A stretch of DNA of 64,000 nucleotides from Methylobacterium brachiatum (GCF_020523825.1 NZ_JAJALK010000004.1:310001-374000); one strand, 5' to 3'; shown: positions 14,368-23,741, counted from the stretch's first letter. Program-made: numbers and translations. The notes: generated from the sequence alone by a model not told the origin.

Positions 14368-16014
14368 ATGCCCCGTCCGCGAACGATCCGCCTCCGCCGA
14401 ACCGGCGCCCGTCCCGAGCCCGCCGCCCTCGGCCTCGCCCGCGAGGCGGCGCGCGCCGGCCTGCGGCGCATCCGCGGGCTCCACGCCCTGCGCAGCGCCG
14501 CGGCTCTCGGAGGCGCCGTGGCACTCGCGCGGCTGACTGGCGCGTTGATCGAGACGGGCGAGCTCGACGGTCCGGCACTCGGCCTCGCGGTGGCCTGCGC
14601 GCTCGCGGGCGCATGGCTCGCCGCGGCGATCGAGGGGCGCAGCGCGGTGCTGGAGGCGGAGATCGGCGCAGGGCTGATCGATGCCGCGCAGGCGCAGCTG
14701 ACGGCGATGCCGGCCCGCACCACCACGGCGCTGCCCAGGGGCGCGCTGATCGCCGGCCTGCAGCGCCATCCGGGGGCACTCGCCCGCCTCGTTGTCGGCC
14801 ACGCCGCCGCGCGGCGCATGATGGCACTCGGGCCCCTGCTGACGGCGGCCACCCTCGCTTTGGTCTCGTGGCAGGCTGCGCTCGCCCTTGTCCTCGCGAG
14901 CCCGGTGATGATCGTCTTCTTCGCCCTCGTCGGCGGGATGATCCGGGAGCGCGCCGCGGCGCAGGAGGCGGCGCTCGGGCGACTGGCGACCCAGTTCGCC
15001 GACCGCGTGCGGGCGCTGCCGACAATCCTGGCCGCCCACGGCCTGGCGCACGAGGCGGGCAAGCTCGACCGGCGGCTCAGGGCCTATAGCGTCGGCACCA
15101 TGGGCGTGCTGGCGGTCGCCTTCCTCAATGCGGGCGTGCTCGACTTCTTCTCGTCGCTCACGATCGCGATCCTGGCGGTCTTCCTCGGCCTGGGCCATCT
15201 CGGCCTCGCCGAGATCCCGGGCTTTGCCGGGCTCGCGCTCTGGCAGAGCCTGCTGATCCTGCTGCTCGCGCCCGAGTATTTCGCACCGTTCCGCCGCTAC
15301 GCCGAGCTCTATCACGCCAAGGCGGAGGGCGAGGCCGCCGCGGACGCCCTCGCCTGGGTGTTTCCGCAGGACGCGACCGCGGGGGCCGTGATCGTCGGGC
15401 CGCGCCTCGAGGCGCCGGGCGTGCGCGGCCTCGTCCTGCCCCATACCGGGCCGGTCCCGGATTTCGACCTGCCGCGGACGGGCCTCGTCGCGCTCACGGG
15501 GCCGAGCGGGGCCGGCAAATCGACCCTGCTGCGGGTATTGGCCGGGGTCGAGGCGCCGCGCGCCGGTGCGGTGCGGCTGCCGGAGGCGGGCCCGAGAACC
15601 TGGGTCTCCCTGGAGAATCCCGTTCCGGCCGGTACGCTGCATCACGCGCTGACCGACGGCGTCGTGGCACCGCCCGAGGCGGTGGCACGGGCGGCCGCCG
15701 CGCTCGGCCTCGCCGACGACCCGCACTGGCCGGGCGGCCTCGATGCCCCTGTCCGGGCGGGGGCGGAAAACCTCTCCGGCGGCCAGCGGATGCGGATCGC
15801 GGTGGCGCGGCTCCTGCTGCGGCCGGGCCTCGCCTTCTGCGACGAGCCGACCGCCAAGCTCGATCCCGTCAACGCGGCGCGGGTCCGGCAGGCCCTGCGG
15901 GCGGCCGCCCGCCACCGCCTCGTCGTCGTCGCGACCCACGACCCCGCGCTGGCGGCGCTCGCCGACCGGCGGGTGAGCCTTGGCGCCACCCCGCTCGAAA
16001 GACAGGCCGCATGA
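14368..16014 (+). CDS. cydD: ABC exporter CydD (cysteine/glutathione, bd oxidase assembly)
   Basis: This 548-aa half-transporter has a membrane domain (residues 40-330) fused to an ATPase domain. The latter has Walker A GPSGAGKST, signature LSGGQRMRIA and Walker B LAFCDEPTAKLD. CydDC exports cysteine and glutathione to the periplasm and is needed for bd oxidase assembly. The ATG at 14368 is preferred over an in-frame ATG at 14311, since the FNR box at 14320-14333 would otherwise be inside the gene; no ideal Shine-Dalgarno is present at either site. The stop overlaps the cydC start (ATGA). Confidence 0.9.
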   Translation: MPRPRTIRLRRTGARPEPAALGLAREAARAGLRRIRGLHALRSAAALGGAVALARLTGALIETGELDGPALGLAVACALAGAWLAAAIEGRSAVLEAEIGAGLIDAAQAQLTAMPARTTTALPRGALIAGLQRHPGALARLVVGHAAARRMMALGPLLTAATLALVSWQAALALVLASPVMIVFFALVGGMIRERAAAQEAALGRLATQFADRVRALPTILAAHGLAHEAGKLDRRLRAYSVGTMGVLAVAFLNAGVLDFFSSLTIAILAVFLGLGHLGLAEIPGFAGLALWQSLLILLLAPEYFAPFRRYAELYHAKAEGEAAADALAWVFPQDATAGAVIVGPRLEAPGVRGLVLPHTGPVPDFDLPRTGLVALTGPSGAGKSTLLRVLAGVEAPRAGAVRLPEAGPRTWVSLENPVPAGTLHHALTDGVVAPPEAVARAAAALGLADDPHWPGGLDAPVRAGAENLSGGQRMRIAVARLLLRPGLAFCDEPTAKLDPVNAARVRQALRAAARHRLVVVATHDPALAALADRRVSLGATPLERQAA

Positions 16015-17687
16015 TCCGCTCGTCGTCCGCGGCCGGCACGGCCGGCGCCCGAAACCGCATCTGGAGCCGGGGCTGGCACCTCGCCTTCGCCCTCGCGGCC
16101 CTGGCGCTCGCCGCAAATCTGGCCCTGGCCGGCACCGCAATCGCCTTCCTGGCCGCAGTGGCGCTCGCCGGCGCGGGGCCGGCGGCCTTCGCCTTCAACT
16201 TTCACCATCCGGCCGCCCTGGTGCGCCTCTTCGCGCTGCTGCGCACGGGTGCGCGCTACGGCGAGCGCATGACCGGGCACCGCGCGGCGCTCGCCGATCA
16301 GGTCCGCCGCCGAGCGGGCTTGTTCGCGGCCCTGGCCCGGGCGCCGGAGAGCCGCGCCGCGGGCTGGCAGCTCGGCCGCCCGGAGCGGCTGGCCGACTTC
16401 ATCGACGACGTTGCGGACGTCGACTACGCCCGGCTGCGTGTCGCCTTCCCGCTCGCGATCACCGGAGCGGCGCTCCTCGCGCTCCTGGCCGCGACCATTC
16501 TTCTCGCGCCGCTCGCCCTGCTGCCGCTCGCCGGGCTCGCGCTCGCCGCAACCCTCCTCGCCCGCCGCACGGCGCGCCGGCTCGCCGCCATCGAGGCCGG
16601 GACGCGGGCCGCACGCCGGGCCGCGTCGGTCGACCTCGGCGCGGCACTCGCGGGGGCCATCCCCCTCGATGCGGAAGGCCGACGCGCGGCCAGCCTGCGC
16701 GAGGCGCTCGACCCGATCCGCGCCGCGGAGCGGACGGGCGCCTCCGGGCGGCGGGCGCTGGCCCGGCTCGAAGCTGTGCTGGCCCTGGCCGGCCCAACCG
16801 CGGCCCTGGCCACGCTGCTCGCTGCCTGGAGCGCGGGCGCCCGCGGCACCGGCCTCTTGCCCGCGGCCTTCCTGGCCTTCGCCTGGCTCGGGCTCGCCGA
16901 GCCGCTGCTCGCGCTGCCCCGGTCACTCCTCGGCGCCGTCCGCGCCCGCCTCGCGCGCGGGACTTTTCCGTCCGAGGCGAGCGCGGCCGCAGAGGCGAGC
17001 GCTCCCTGCGGTGCCGCCGGGCCGCTCACCCTGCACGGCCTGCAGCTGCGCACACCGGAGGGGCGCGATCTCGGCCCGGTGCCGGACCTCACGGTTTTGC
17101 CCGGCCGCGCCCTGATCCTCGTCGGCGCCAGCGGCTGCGGCAAGACCACCCTGCTGAAGGCCCTCGCGGGCTGGAGCGAGGACCGGCCCGGGGACGAAAT
17201 CCGCCTGGGGGGCGCCCGCCTCTGCGCGCAGGAGCGGCGGGCGGCGGCGCATCTCGGCCTGCACGACGCGGCCATCCTGGCCGACACCGTGCGGGAGAAT
17301 CTGTTCGCGCCCGATGCCGCGGATGCGGAACTCTGGGCGGCGCTCGCCGCGGTCGAACTCGACACCCGCATCCGCTCCGGCGGCGGCCTCGACGCCTGGA
17401 TCGGCGAGGGGAGCCTGTCACTCGGCGAGGCGCAGCGCCTCAACCTCGCCCGCGCCGCCCTGAGCCCGGCCCCGGTGATCCTGCTCGATGAGCCCGCCGA
17501 GCATCTCGGCGACGATCAGGCCGCCCGCATCCTCGCAGGCCTCCTGACGCTCTGGCGCGACCGCGTCGTCGTGCTCACGAGCCACCGCCCCGATCTCGCG
17601 CTGCCGGGCCGCCGCCTCGTGCTGGCGCCGCCTTTCGCTCTGGATCACGGCCCGAGCCCGGCACCGGCGGCAATCTGCGCCGCATGA
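16011..17687 (+). CDS. cydC: ABC exporter CydC
   Basis: This 558-aa partner of CydD has six predicted transmembrane helices in residues 20-300 and a C-terminal ATPase domain with Walker A GASGCGKTT, Walker B PVILLDEPAEHL and the H-loop TSHRPDL. The ABC signature reads LSLGEAQRLNLAR; the second Gly of LSGGQ is replaced, so this site may be degenerate and could make the heterodimer asymmetric. It is translated from an ATGA overlap with cydD. The very high Ala/Arg/Leu content reflects the GC-rich composition. Confidence 0.9.
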   Translation: MIRSSSAAGTAGARNRIWSRGWHLAFALAALALAANLALAGTAIAFLAAVALAGAGPAAFAFNFHHPAALVRLFALLRTGARYGERMTGHRAALADQVRRRAGLFAALARAPESRAAGWQLGRPERLADFIDDVADVDYARLRVAFPLAITGAALLALLAATILLAPLALLPLAGLALAATLLARRTARRLAAIEAGTRAARRAASVDLGAALAGAIPLDAEGRRAASLREALDPIRAAERTGASGRRALARLEAVLALAGPTAALATLLAAWSAGARGTGLLPAAFLAFAWLGLAEPLLALPRSLLGAVRARLARGTFPSEASAAAEASAPCGAAGPLTLHGLQLRTPEGRDLGPVPDLTVLPGRALILVGASGCGKTTLLKALAGWSEDRPGDEIRLGGARLCAQERRAAAHLGLHDAAILADTVRENLFAPDAADAELWAALAAVELDTRIRSGGGLDAWIGEGSLSLGEAQRLNLARAALSPAPVILLDEPAEHLGDDQAARILAGLLTLWRDRVVVLTSHRPDLALPGRRLVLAPPFALDHGPSPAPAAICAA

Positions 17688-17866
17688 ACCCCGATCTCCG
17701 CGCCCGCTACGACCGGCTCCGGCTGCCCCGCTACACCGGCACCCCGACGGCGCCGCACTCCCGAGCAGGCCCGCGCCTACCCTTGCAGCCACCCGGCATC
17801 GGCGGTGCCAGGCGCGCCCATCCGGCATCCCTCGCGGAAATCGTGGTCCATCGTGCCACCACATAG
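17684..17866 (+). CDS. Short frame overlapping the cydC stop (uncertain)
   Basis: A 60-codon frame starts at the ATGA overlap with cydC and begins MNPDLRARYDRLRLPRY. The start has the same coupling geometry as cydDC, and the first 20 residues look protein-like. After that it becomes Pro/Arg-rich without any recognisable fold. It may be the beginning of a truncated third gene. The sequence from its end to 17998 is empty. Confidence 0.25.
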   Translation: MNPDLRARYDRLRLPRYTGTPTAPHSRAGPRLPLQPPGIGGARRAHPASLAEIVVHRATT

Positions 17867-17998
17867 CGGGACCAAACACCGAGCGCTCCGCGCATCTCCC
17901 GGAGGCGCGACCGAGCTTTGGCTGTCCCGTCTCTTGGCAGCGCCCGATCGCGTCTCGGTCCGGCGCTGCCCAAGCGTTCGAGCGAAGGCGGCCTCGAC

Positions 17999-20275
17999 CT
18001 ACCAGAGATGCATCAGGATATTGGAAAGCTTGCTGAACCAGTTGGTCGATGGCGTTTGGTGGGGCTCGGCGTGGCTGAGCTTCTGCATCATGGAGAGGGC
18101 GGCTTTTCGCTGGCTCTCGGAGATGGAGAACGTCTGATAAGTGGCGGTCTTGGCCGCCGCAGGGGCTCCGGCGGAGACCTGGGCGCCGGCACCGCTTGCG
18201 CTCGTCGGCACGGGCGCGCTGATCGGGTTGGTCGGGCTCGTGGCGGTCGGCACCGAGGCGGGTGAGGCGCTGCTCGGGGCTTGCAGGCTCGGTGCCGGTG
18301 AGCGGCTCGCGCCCGCGGCGCTGGCGAGGGCGGGCTGCGCCGTGTTGGCCGTGACGTTGGTCGAACTTGTCGTCGGGCTGGTCGGGACGATGGTGGTCGG
18401 CTGCACCGGGCTTGTCGGCGCGGGGCTCGCGGCCGGGGTGGTGGCGAGGCCGCTCGCGGGCGTCGTGGCCGTCGAAGACGGGCTCGTCGGGCTGGGTGCC
18501 GCGGATGGGGCTGCGGTGACGGGCGCGGTCGTGACGGGGGAGATCCCCGCCGATGCGGAATCCGAGGCCGTCGTGCCGGCGGACCCGGCGGTGTTCGATC
18601 CCGCGGGCGCGGTGTTGGCCATGCCGTTGGCGGGCTGCGAGGCGACCGGGGTCGTCGCGCCGGGGGCGGAAGACGTCGCACTGGCGGGCGCGGCCGGATT
18701 GGCGGGGACGCTGGCCTGTGCGGTCGGCGTGGTGGCGCTCGCGGTCGGGGTCGTGCTGCCCGCGGAACTCGGTGCCGGGATTGCGGATGGGGCCGGTGTC
18801 GCGGCGGCGGGGGTCGCGTGCGTCCCCACATTCGTGCCGGGGCTCGCCGTGCTGGCCGAGCCCGTCTGGGCGGCAGGTGCGGCGGCGCCGCTCACGGCCG
18901 GGCTCGGCGCCGCTGCCGCATTGGGCGTCACGGTTGTGCTCTGCGGCGCGGCGCCGGCGGTTACCGGGTGCGTGCTGCCGGTCGCCGAGCTAGTCGCGCT
19001 GACCGGGTTCGGGGCGGCGCTGGCCGGAGCCGGCGCGACGGTCTCGCTCTTGGCCGGGCCGGTCGACGAGGCTGTGGCCTGAGGCGCTGCGCTGCCGATG
19101 CTCGAACCCGTCGCGCTCGGCGCGGCGCTGGCCGGGGCGGTCGAGACGGGGGAACTCGGGGTCGCGTCCTTGGTGCTGCCGGATCCCGTCGTCGATCCGG
19201 CGGTGTTGGCCGTCGCGGTGCCGGTTCCCGATGCGGTGCCGGTCGTCGAGCCGGTCGCCGGCTTGGCCGCTGGCGCGCCGGCGGTCGGGGCCGAGGCGGT
19301 GGTCGGGCTGCTCACGCCCGAAGACGATGCGGGGGAGGGCGTCGTGCTCGCCGCGCCGGTCGCGCTGCTCGACGGGGCTGCGGTCGTCGTCGCGCTCGGC
19401 GTCGGATTGGCGGCGGTCGCAGGCGTCGATGCGGCCGCCGAGGTGGCGCCGTACAGGCCCGGATCCTTGCCGTCCGGGCTCGACACCGTGTCCTGCCTCA
19501 CGGCGACGGCGGACAAATCCTTCGAGTAGGCGCGGACGTAGTCGATCTTCGAGGTGATCGCCGTGCGGGCGATGTCGGCATTGTTGCTGCCGCCGCCCTG
19601 CGTGGCCAGGTCGACCAGCATGTACATCGGGCTGTGCAGGTCCGACGGGGTGGCCTGCGAGCCGGTCATCTGGCCGTCGACGTAGAAGCTGATCCGGTCG
19701 GCCTGCCAGTCCATGCCGTAGGTGTGATAGCCGTTCTGGTTCGGCATCACGCTGGTGACCTGGCGGTTCTGCTGCCAGGGGATGTTCGGCGTCTGGTCCG
19801 TGGTGTGGATCGTGCTGTAGACGGTGCTGGGCCCGTCGCCGTAGCGCTCGACGACGTCGAGTTCCTGATGCTGCCCGGCATTGTGCGGGTCGGGCTTCTG
19901 CTGGTTCGGCAGCAGCCAGAACGCGTCCCAGGCGCCGACCTGCTCGGAGAAGTCGGCCCGGACCTCGAAATACCCGTAGGTCTGGGAGAAATTGCCCTGG
20001 GTGGTCAGCAGGCCGGATTCCCAGCTGCCGGGCACGCCCGACGTCGTCCTGTCCGGCACCGCCGTGATCGACAGGGCACCGTTCTGGACCTGGAAGGGGT
20101 CGTAGCCGGAGCCTTTGTCCACGAAAGAGGAATGGCCGAATCCGACATCGGCGTTGGCGTCGCCGCGATCCTGCGCGCGAATATCGGCCCAGGTCGTGCC
20201 GGCGCCGGTCTGCGAGATACTGCGCGTGTTGAATTCTTCGTCGAAGGTCAGCTTGTAACCGGTCAGATCGACCAT
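17999..20275 (-). CDS. GH16 glycoside hydrolase with long Ser/Thr/Ala/Pro-rich tail
   Basis: This 758-aa protein has a GH16 catalytic domain in residues 1-255, with the nucleophile/acid-base motif E138-L-D140-V-V-E143 in HQELDVVERYG and typical beta-jelly-roll segments YGYFEVRADFS, GAWDAFWLLP and FYVDG. GH16 enzymes of alphaproteobacteria cleave beta-glucans or succinoglycan-type exopolysaccharide. Residues 275-700 are an extremely low-complexity Ala/Ser/Thr/Pro tail, and the last 50 residues regain sequence diversity and end ISESQRKAALSMMQKL followed by an aromatic tail. No N-terminal signal peptide is present, so secretion, if any, would use another route (type I export has been seen for related ExsH/PlyA enzymes). 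The start (ATG 20275) has GGGGGA 8 nt upstream. Confidence 0.85.
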   Translation of the reverse strand: MVDLTGYKLTFDEEFNTRSISQTGAGTTWADIRAQDRGDANADVGFGHSSFVDKGSGYDPFQVQNGALSITAVPDRTTSGVPGSWESGLLTTQGNFSQTYGYFEVRADFSEQVGAWDAFWLLPNQQKPDPHNAGQHQELDVVERYGDGPSTVYSTIHTTDQTPNIPWQQNRQVTSVMPNQNGYHTYGMDWQADRISFYVDGQMTGSQATPSDLHSPMYMLVDLATQGGGSNNADIARTAITSKIDYVRAYSKDLSAVAVRQDTVSSPDGKDPGLYGATSAAASTPATAANPTPSATTTAAPSSSATGAASTTPSPASSSGVSSPTTASAPTAGAPAAKPATGSTTGTASGTGTATANTAGSTTGSGSTKDATPSSPVSTAPASAAPSATGSSIGSAAPQATASSTGPAKSETVAPAPASAAPNPVSATSSATGSTHPVTAGAAPQSTTVTPNAAAAPSPAVSGAAAPAAQTGSASTASPGTNVGTHATPAAATPAPSAIPAPSSAGSTTPTASATTPTAQASVPANPAAPASATSSAPGATTPVASQPANGMANTAPAGSNTAGSAGTTASDSASAGISPVTTAPVTAAPSAAPSPTSPSSTATTPASGLATTPAASPAPTSPVQPTTIVPTSPTTSSTNVTANTAQPALASAAGASRSPAPSLQAPSSASPASVPTATSPTNPISAPVPTSASGAGAQVSAGAPAAAKTATYQTFSISESQRKAALSMMQKLSHAEPHQTPSTNWFSKLSNILMHLW

Positions 20276-20852
20276 GACTATTCCCCCAGACTTTCGACAA
20301 GGCGCGATTCTGCGATCGCAGCACAAGAAAGCTTGCCTACGTGATTACAGGACGCCGCGAGCGACCGACCTGCCCAGCTGTATTTTCCTATTTTTAACGC
20401 TGTGGAAACAATACTTACGTGGTTGCTTGGCTGTCAAGATTGGTGTTTCGGCAGATTTCAAGCAGACGATTTCGATCTATGCAGATTAGCGCCAAACGAT
20501 ACCCTATTGGGGATTGACAGTGGCGGGCATGCCCCAGCCGCGCCTGTGTTTATTTGCCTAGACCTTCGGCGGCCTCGGGCGCGTCCGAGGCTGAGAGCGG
20601 CTGCGGCGGAGCCGGGGCTTCGCTGTGAAAGCGTGTGCCGGTCGTGGGTTAGGCGGGCGGACAACCGGCACGGGCTGGGGTCGCCGAGACCGGCTTCGGC
20701 GCGGCGCGGCGACCCTCGCGCGGGGCGGGGAAAGCGTCCGCAGCCCCCGGCTGGCGCCTCAATTTTGGGCGCGCAGCCCTCCGGCTGCCCGCCGATCACG
20801 GGCGGTCGGCAAGCCTCGGCGCGCCGCCGCAGGGCGCTGCCGCGCCATCCGC
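20276..20852. other. Intergenic region with an AT-rich promoter island
   Basis: The 577-bp gap between the GH16 gene and the Crp/Fnr gene (both on the minus strand) has a markedly AT-rich stretch at about 20320-20520, likely holding the GH16 promoter. The remainder is GC-rich with weak hairpins. No gene or RNA is recognised. Confidence 0.5.
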
Positions 20853-21563
20853 TCAGGCTTCGGCGAGCAGGCGCTCATACTGTGCCTCGGCGGGCCCGTA
20901 GGTGTCGCCGGCCAGTTCCCTGAGCCTGTCGCGGTCGAGCACGGTGATGCGCCCGTCGCTCGCCCGGACCATGCCGGCGCCGGTCAGGACATAGAGGGCC
21001 GCCGTCACGCCGGTGCGGCGCACGCCCAGCATCATCGCCATGAAATCCTGCGTGAGCGGCATCTCTTCACTGTCGAGCCGATCATGGGTCATCAGGATCC
21101 AGCGGGCGAGCCGCGCCTCGACGTTCAACGTGGCGCTTGCGTAGACCGTGTAGCCCGTCTGGATCATCAGGCTCAGGACGTAGCGGCCCAGAACGCCCCG
21201 CAGGCCCGGGCTCGCCTGCAACGCCTCGCGCAAGTCGGCCGCGCGGATGCGCAACGCCTCGCCGCCACCCTGCACGATCCCCAGGAAGGGGCCGCGATCG
21301 GTCCCGAGGACGAGGGGCACGCCGGCCAGACCCTCGGCGCCGACGAGGCCGATCTCGATCCGGCCGCCCTCGGTGGTCGCCACGAGCGAGACCAGGCCGG
21401 TCTCGACGAAATAGGCATGCGACAGCGGTTGATCGACGCCGATCAGCGTATCCTGGAGGTGGAGCGGAACGCGTTCCAGGGCCCAGGCCAGACCCGCGAA
21501 GTCCTCCGGGGCGAGAGCGCCGAGCAGGCGGTTGCGAATGTCGGATTGCCGAAGCTGAATCAC
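20853..21563 (-). CDS. Crp/Fnr family transcriptional regulator
   Basis: This 236-aa regulator has an N-terminal cNMP-binding beta-barrel (residues 20-130, with LVGAEGLAGVPLVLG in place of the usual EGLGVPLVLG) and a C-terminal winged helix with TQDFMAMMLGVRRTGVT at residues 170-190. The MLGVRR helix, where CRP has an SRETV-type recognition helix, marks the branch that shares this motif in many Methylobacterium regulators. No FNR-type Cys cluster is present, so oxygen is not sensed directly through Fe-S. The start is a GTG with GGGAGA upstream. It is transcribed away from a second Crp/Fnr gene, with a 241-bp AT-rich spacer in between. The effector is unknown. Confidence 0.88.
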   Translation of the reverse strand: MIQLRQSDIRNRLLGALAPEDFAGLAWALERVPLHLQDTLIGVDQPLSHAYFVETGLVSLVATTEGGRIEIGLVGAEGLAGVPLVLGTDRGPFLGIVQGGGEALRIRAADLREALQASPGLRGVLGRYVLSLMIQTGYTVYASATLNVEARLARWILMTHDRLDSEEMPLTQDFMAMMLGVRRTGVTAALYVLTGAGMVRASDGRITVLDRDRLRELAGDTYGPAEAQYERLLAEA

Positions 21564-21804
21564 GGTGCGTCTCCCAATCAGGGCAAGAGCACGCGGTCTC
21601 TCAGTCGTTCGCGCCCGAAAACTTCGGCGAACAATGACGATATTATAGTACTATTCCACACAAATAGATAGGGCGGGATCGAATGTACGCTTTCGGACCA
21701 ACGATATATATTAGGATCGAAATCTGGTCCAATTCCATCGAGCCGATTTGTATATATAAATCTGCCGAATTTTATCGAATGGATACTCGGCTGACGCATG
21801 ACAG
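21564..21804. other. AT-rich divergent promoter region
   Basis: This 241-bp spacer between two divergent Crp/Fnr genes contains strikingly AT-rich tracts (for example around 21640-21720 and 21750-21780). It must hold both promoters and possibly binding sites for the regulators. No perfect CRP- or FNR-type dyad was found. Confidence 0.5.
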
Positions 21805-22518
21805 ATGGACTGGAACGCACGGATGCTCACTGCTCGCCCGGCCGACATGGCGGCCTACGCGACCCCGCCCAAGAGCCTCACGACCGATTTCGACTTTCCG
21901 GTGCGGGAACGCCTCGTTCCGAAGCAGAACGAGGTTCTCGTCCCCGGCGCCACGCCGGACGTGGCCCATCTGCTGCTGGCCGGCCATACCTGCCGCTACC
22001 GCATGCTGCAGGATGGCCGACGCCAGATCACCGCCATCCTGGTGCCGGGGGACATCTGCGACCTGGAGGCGCTCCTGGCCGGGCGCTCCAGCTATGCCGT
22101 GAGCACGCTGACCCGCTGCACGCTCGGCGAGATCCCGCTCTCGCGCTTCGCATCGACCCACGATCCGGTCCTGGCGGCGGTGCTGCAACGGCGCCTGCGC
22201 CGCGACGAGGCCATCGCCCGCGAGTGGATCGTCAGCCTCGGCCGCCGGGACGGGATCGAGCGGACGGCGCATCTGCTGTGCGAATTGCGCTGGCGGCTCG
22301 CCGAGGTCGGACAGGCGACGGACGACAGCTATGAATTGCGCATCACCCAGCACGACCTCGCCGACGCGCTCGGCCTGACCTCGGTGCACGTCAACCGCGT
22401 GCTGATGAACCTGCGCGCCGAACGGCTCATCCACCTGAAGGGCGGCCGGCTGACGATCATCGACCGCACGCGCCTGAAGCATCTGGCGCAGTTCGATCCG
22501 GCCTATCTGGTCCAGTGA
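21805..22518 (+). CDS. Crp/Fnr family transcriptional regulator
   Basis: This 237-aa regulator has a cNMP-binding domain in residues 25-150 (VPGDICDLEALLAG) and a winged helix with ITQHDLADALGLTSVHVNRVL at residues 185-205. The recognition helix TSVHVNRVL is typical of the alphaproteobacterial Crp/Fnr subgroup lacking Cys ligands. The ATG at 21805 lacks a strong Shine-Dalgarno; ATGs at residues 7 and 15 are alternatives. It ends 94 bp before a convergent small gene, with a hairpin in between. It may share control of neighbouring operons such as cyd with the other regulator, but there is no direct evidence. Confidence 0.88.
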   Translation: MDWNARMLTARPADMAAYATPPKSLTTDFDFPVRERLVPKQNEVLVPGATPDVAHLLLAGHTCRYRMLQDGRRQITAILVPGDICDLEALLAGRSSYAVSTLTRCTLGEIPLSRFASTHDPVLAAVLQRRLRRDEAIAREWIVSLGRRDGIERTAHLLCELRWRLAEVGQATDDSYELRITQHDLADALGLTSVHVNRVLMNLRAERLIHLKGGRLTIIDRTRLKHLAQFDPAYLVQ

Positions 22519-22556
22519 CCGCCGCATGGGCGCGGCGCGGTCGGTGCCGGCCGGTC

Positions 22557-22588
22557 GGCCGCATCCCGGCGGGTTCCGGGATGCGGCC
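22557..22588. terminator. 13-bp perfect hairpin between convergent genes
   Basis: GGCCGCATCCCGG and its exact reverse complement flank a 6-nt loop. It sits 39 bp after the Crp/Fnr stop and 24 bp from the end of the convergent small gene, so it can serve both strands. There is no U-tract. Confidence 0.65.
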
Positions 22589-22611
22589 TCGCGGAGGCAG
22601 GCCGGCCCGCA

Positions 22612-22836
22612 TCAACGGGTCGGCAGGGCGGTCGCGGTGACGACCCGGGTCGCGACCGGGGCGGCCGGGACGAGACGGGGCGTGGTCGCCAGCTCAGCGG
22701 CGGGACGCGCGGCCGAGATCGCGCGGGCCTGCTCACGGTAGAGCGGCGGGGTCAGGGCGATGGCCTCGTCCGCGAGGGCGGAGCCGATCATCGGCAGGGT
22801 GGCCAGGGCGGCGACGATGAAGGAACGCAGGGTCAT
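22612..22836 (-). CDS. Small secreted protein of unknown function
   Basis: This 74-aa protein has a clear Sec signal peptide (MTLRSFIVAALATLPMIGSA, cleavage after ALA) and a short mature part rich in Ala, Thr, Pro and Arg. A GAGAGG Shine-Dalgarno precedes the ATG. No family is recognised. It stands alone between a terminator hairpin and the phosphate-transport pair, and the roughly 250 bp beyond its start hold only its promoter. Confidence 0.65.
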   Translation of the reverse strand: MTLRSFIVAALATLPMIGSALADEAIALTPPLYREQARAISAARPAAELATTPRLVPAAPVATRVVTATALPTR

Positions 22837-23090
22837 GGTGGGATACCTCTCGCTGTCCGGGTCAGGGGCCCGGTGTCGAGGCGATATCTACGCTGCACTG
22901 CGTCATGATCCAAACAGATCGGATCGATACTCAAAATCGATTTCGTCAATGATGGCCGGGCATTGTGGGCGGGCGGGGCATCGGCCGAGACCTCCGACAC
23001 AACCGACGGGTGCGGTCCGCCGATCGCCATGCTACGCCTCTCGGGTCAACCGAGCTTGCACGGATACTGATCCTCGAACCGGGACGTCAC

Positions 23091-23732
23091 ATGCTGGGCT
23101 GGTTTCGTGCGCTCATGCCGAGGGAAGACCGGTTCTTCGACCTGTTCGAGCGCCATGCCGCCACCCTGGTCGCCGGCGCGGACGCCCTCCGGGCCCTGCT
23201 CGACGGCACCCAGGACGTGCCGGTGGCCTGCCAGGCGATCGCCGATCACGAGGATGCGGCCGACGCGATCACCCGCGAGGCCCTGCTGGCGGTGCGCCGG
23301 ACCTTCATCACCCCGTTCGACCGGAGCGACATCCAGGCCCTGGTCGGCTCCCTGGACGACGCCATCGACCAGATGCTCAAGACCGCCAAGACGGTGCAGC
23401 TGTTCGAGGTCACCGCCTTCGAGCCGTCGATGCGCGAGATGGGCGCGGTGATCCAGGAGGCCGCCGCCGCCACCGCCGAGGCGCTGCCGAAGCTGCGGGC
23501 CCTGGGCGAGAACGCCACGATCCTGAACACCCTGACCGAGCGGGTGATCCAGCTCGAAGGCCGGGCCGACGACCTGCACAATGCCGGGCTGAAGGCGCTG
23601 TTCAAGGCCTCCCGGCAGGATCCCATGGCCTTCGTGGTCGGCTCCGAGCTCTACGACCATCTGGAGAAGGTGATGGATCGGTTCGAGGATGTCGCGAACC
23701 AGATCAGCAGCATCGTGGTCGAGCATGTCTGA
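23091..23732 (+). CDS. DUF47 family Pit accessory protein (PhoU-like)
   Basis: This 213-aa, all-helical protein belongs to the DUF47/YkaA family, recognised by MPREDRFFDLFERHAA at residues 9-24, the central ADHEDAADAITREAL region and the C-terminal LYDHLEKVMDRFEDVANQIS. It resembles PhoU in fold. Members are encoded beside PiT transporters and modulate phosphate uptake. I start the protein at the ATG at 23091, since sequences further upstream are not conserved-looking. Only 9 bp separate its stop from the PiT gene, so the two are translationally coupled. Confidence 0.9.
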   Translation: MLGWFRALMPREDRFFDLFERHAATLVAGADALRALLDGTQDVPVACQAIADHEDAADAITREALLAVRRTFITPFDRSDIQALVGSLDDAIDQMLKTAKTVQLFEVTAFEPSMREMGAVIQEAAAATAEALPKLRALGENATILNTLTERVIQLEGRADDLHNAGLKALFKASRQDPMAFVVGSELYDHLEKVMDRFEDVANQISSIVVEHV

Positions 23733-23741
23733 GCCGACCGC

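Noticed and set aside
13252..16140. Very long minus-strand frame of about 960 codons
   Set aside because: It lies antisense to cydD and in another frame of cydA, is Arg/Gly/Pro-rich and has no family signature: a shadow.
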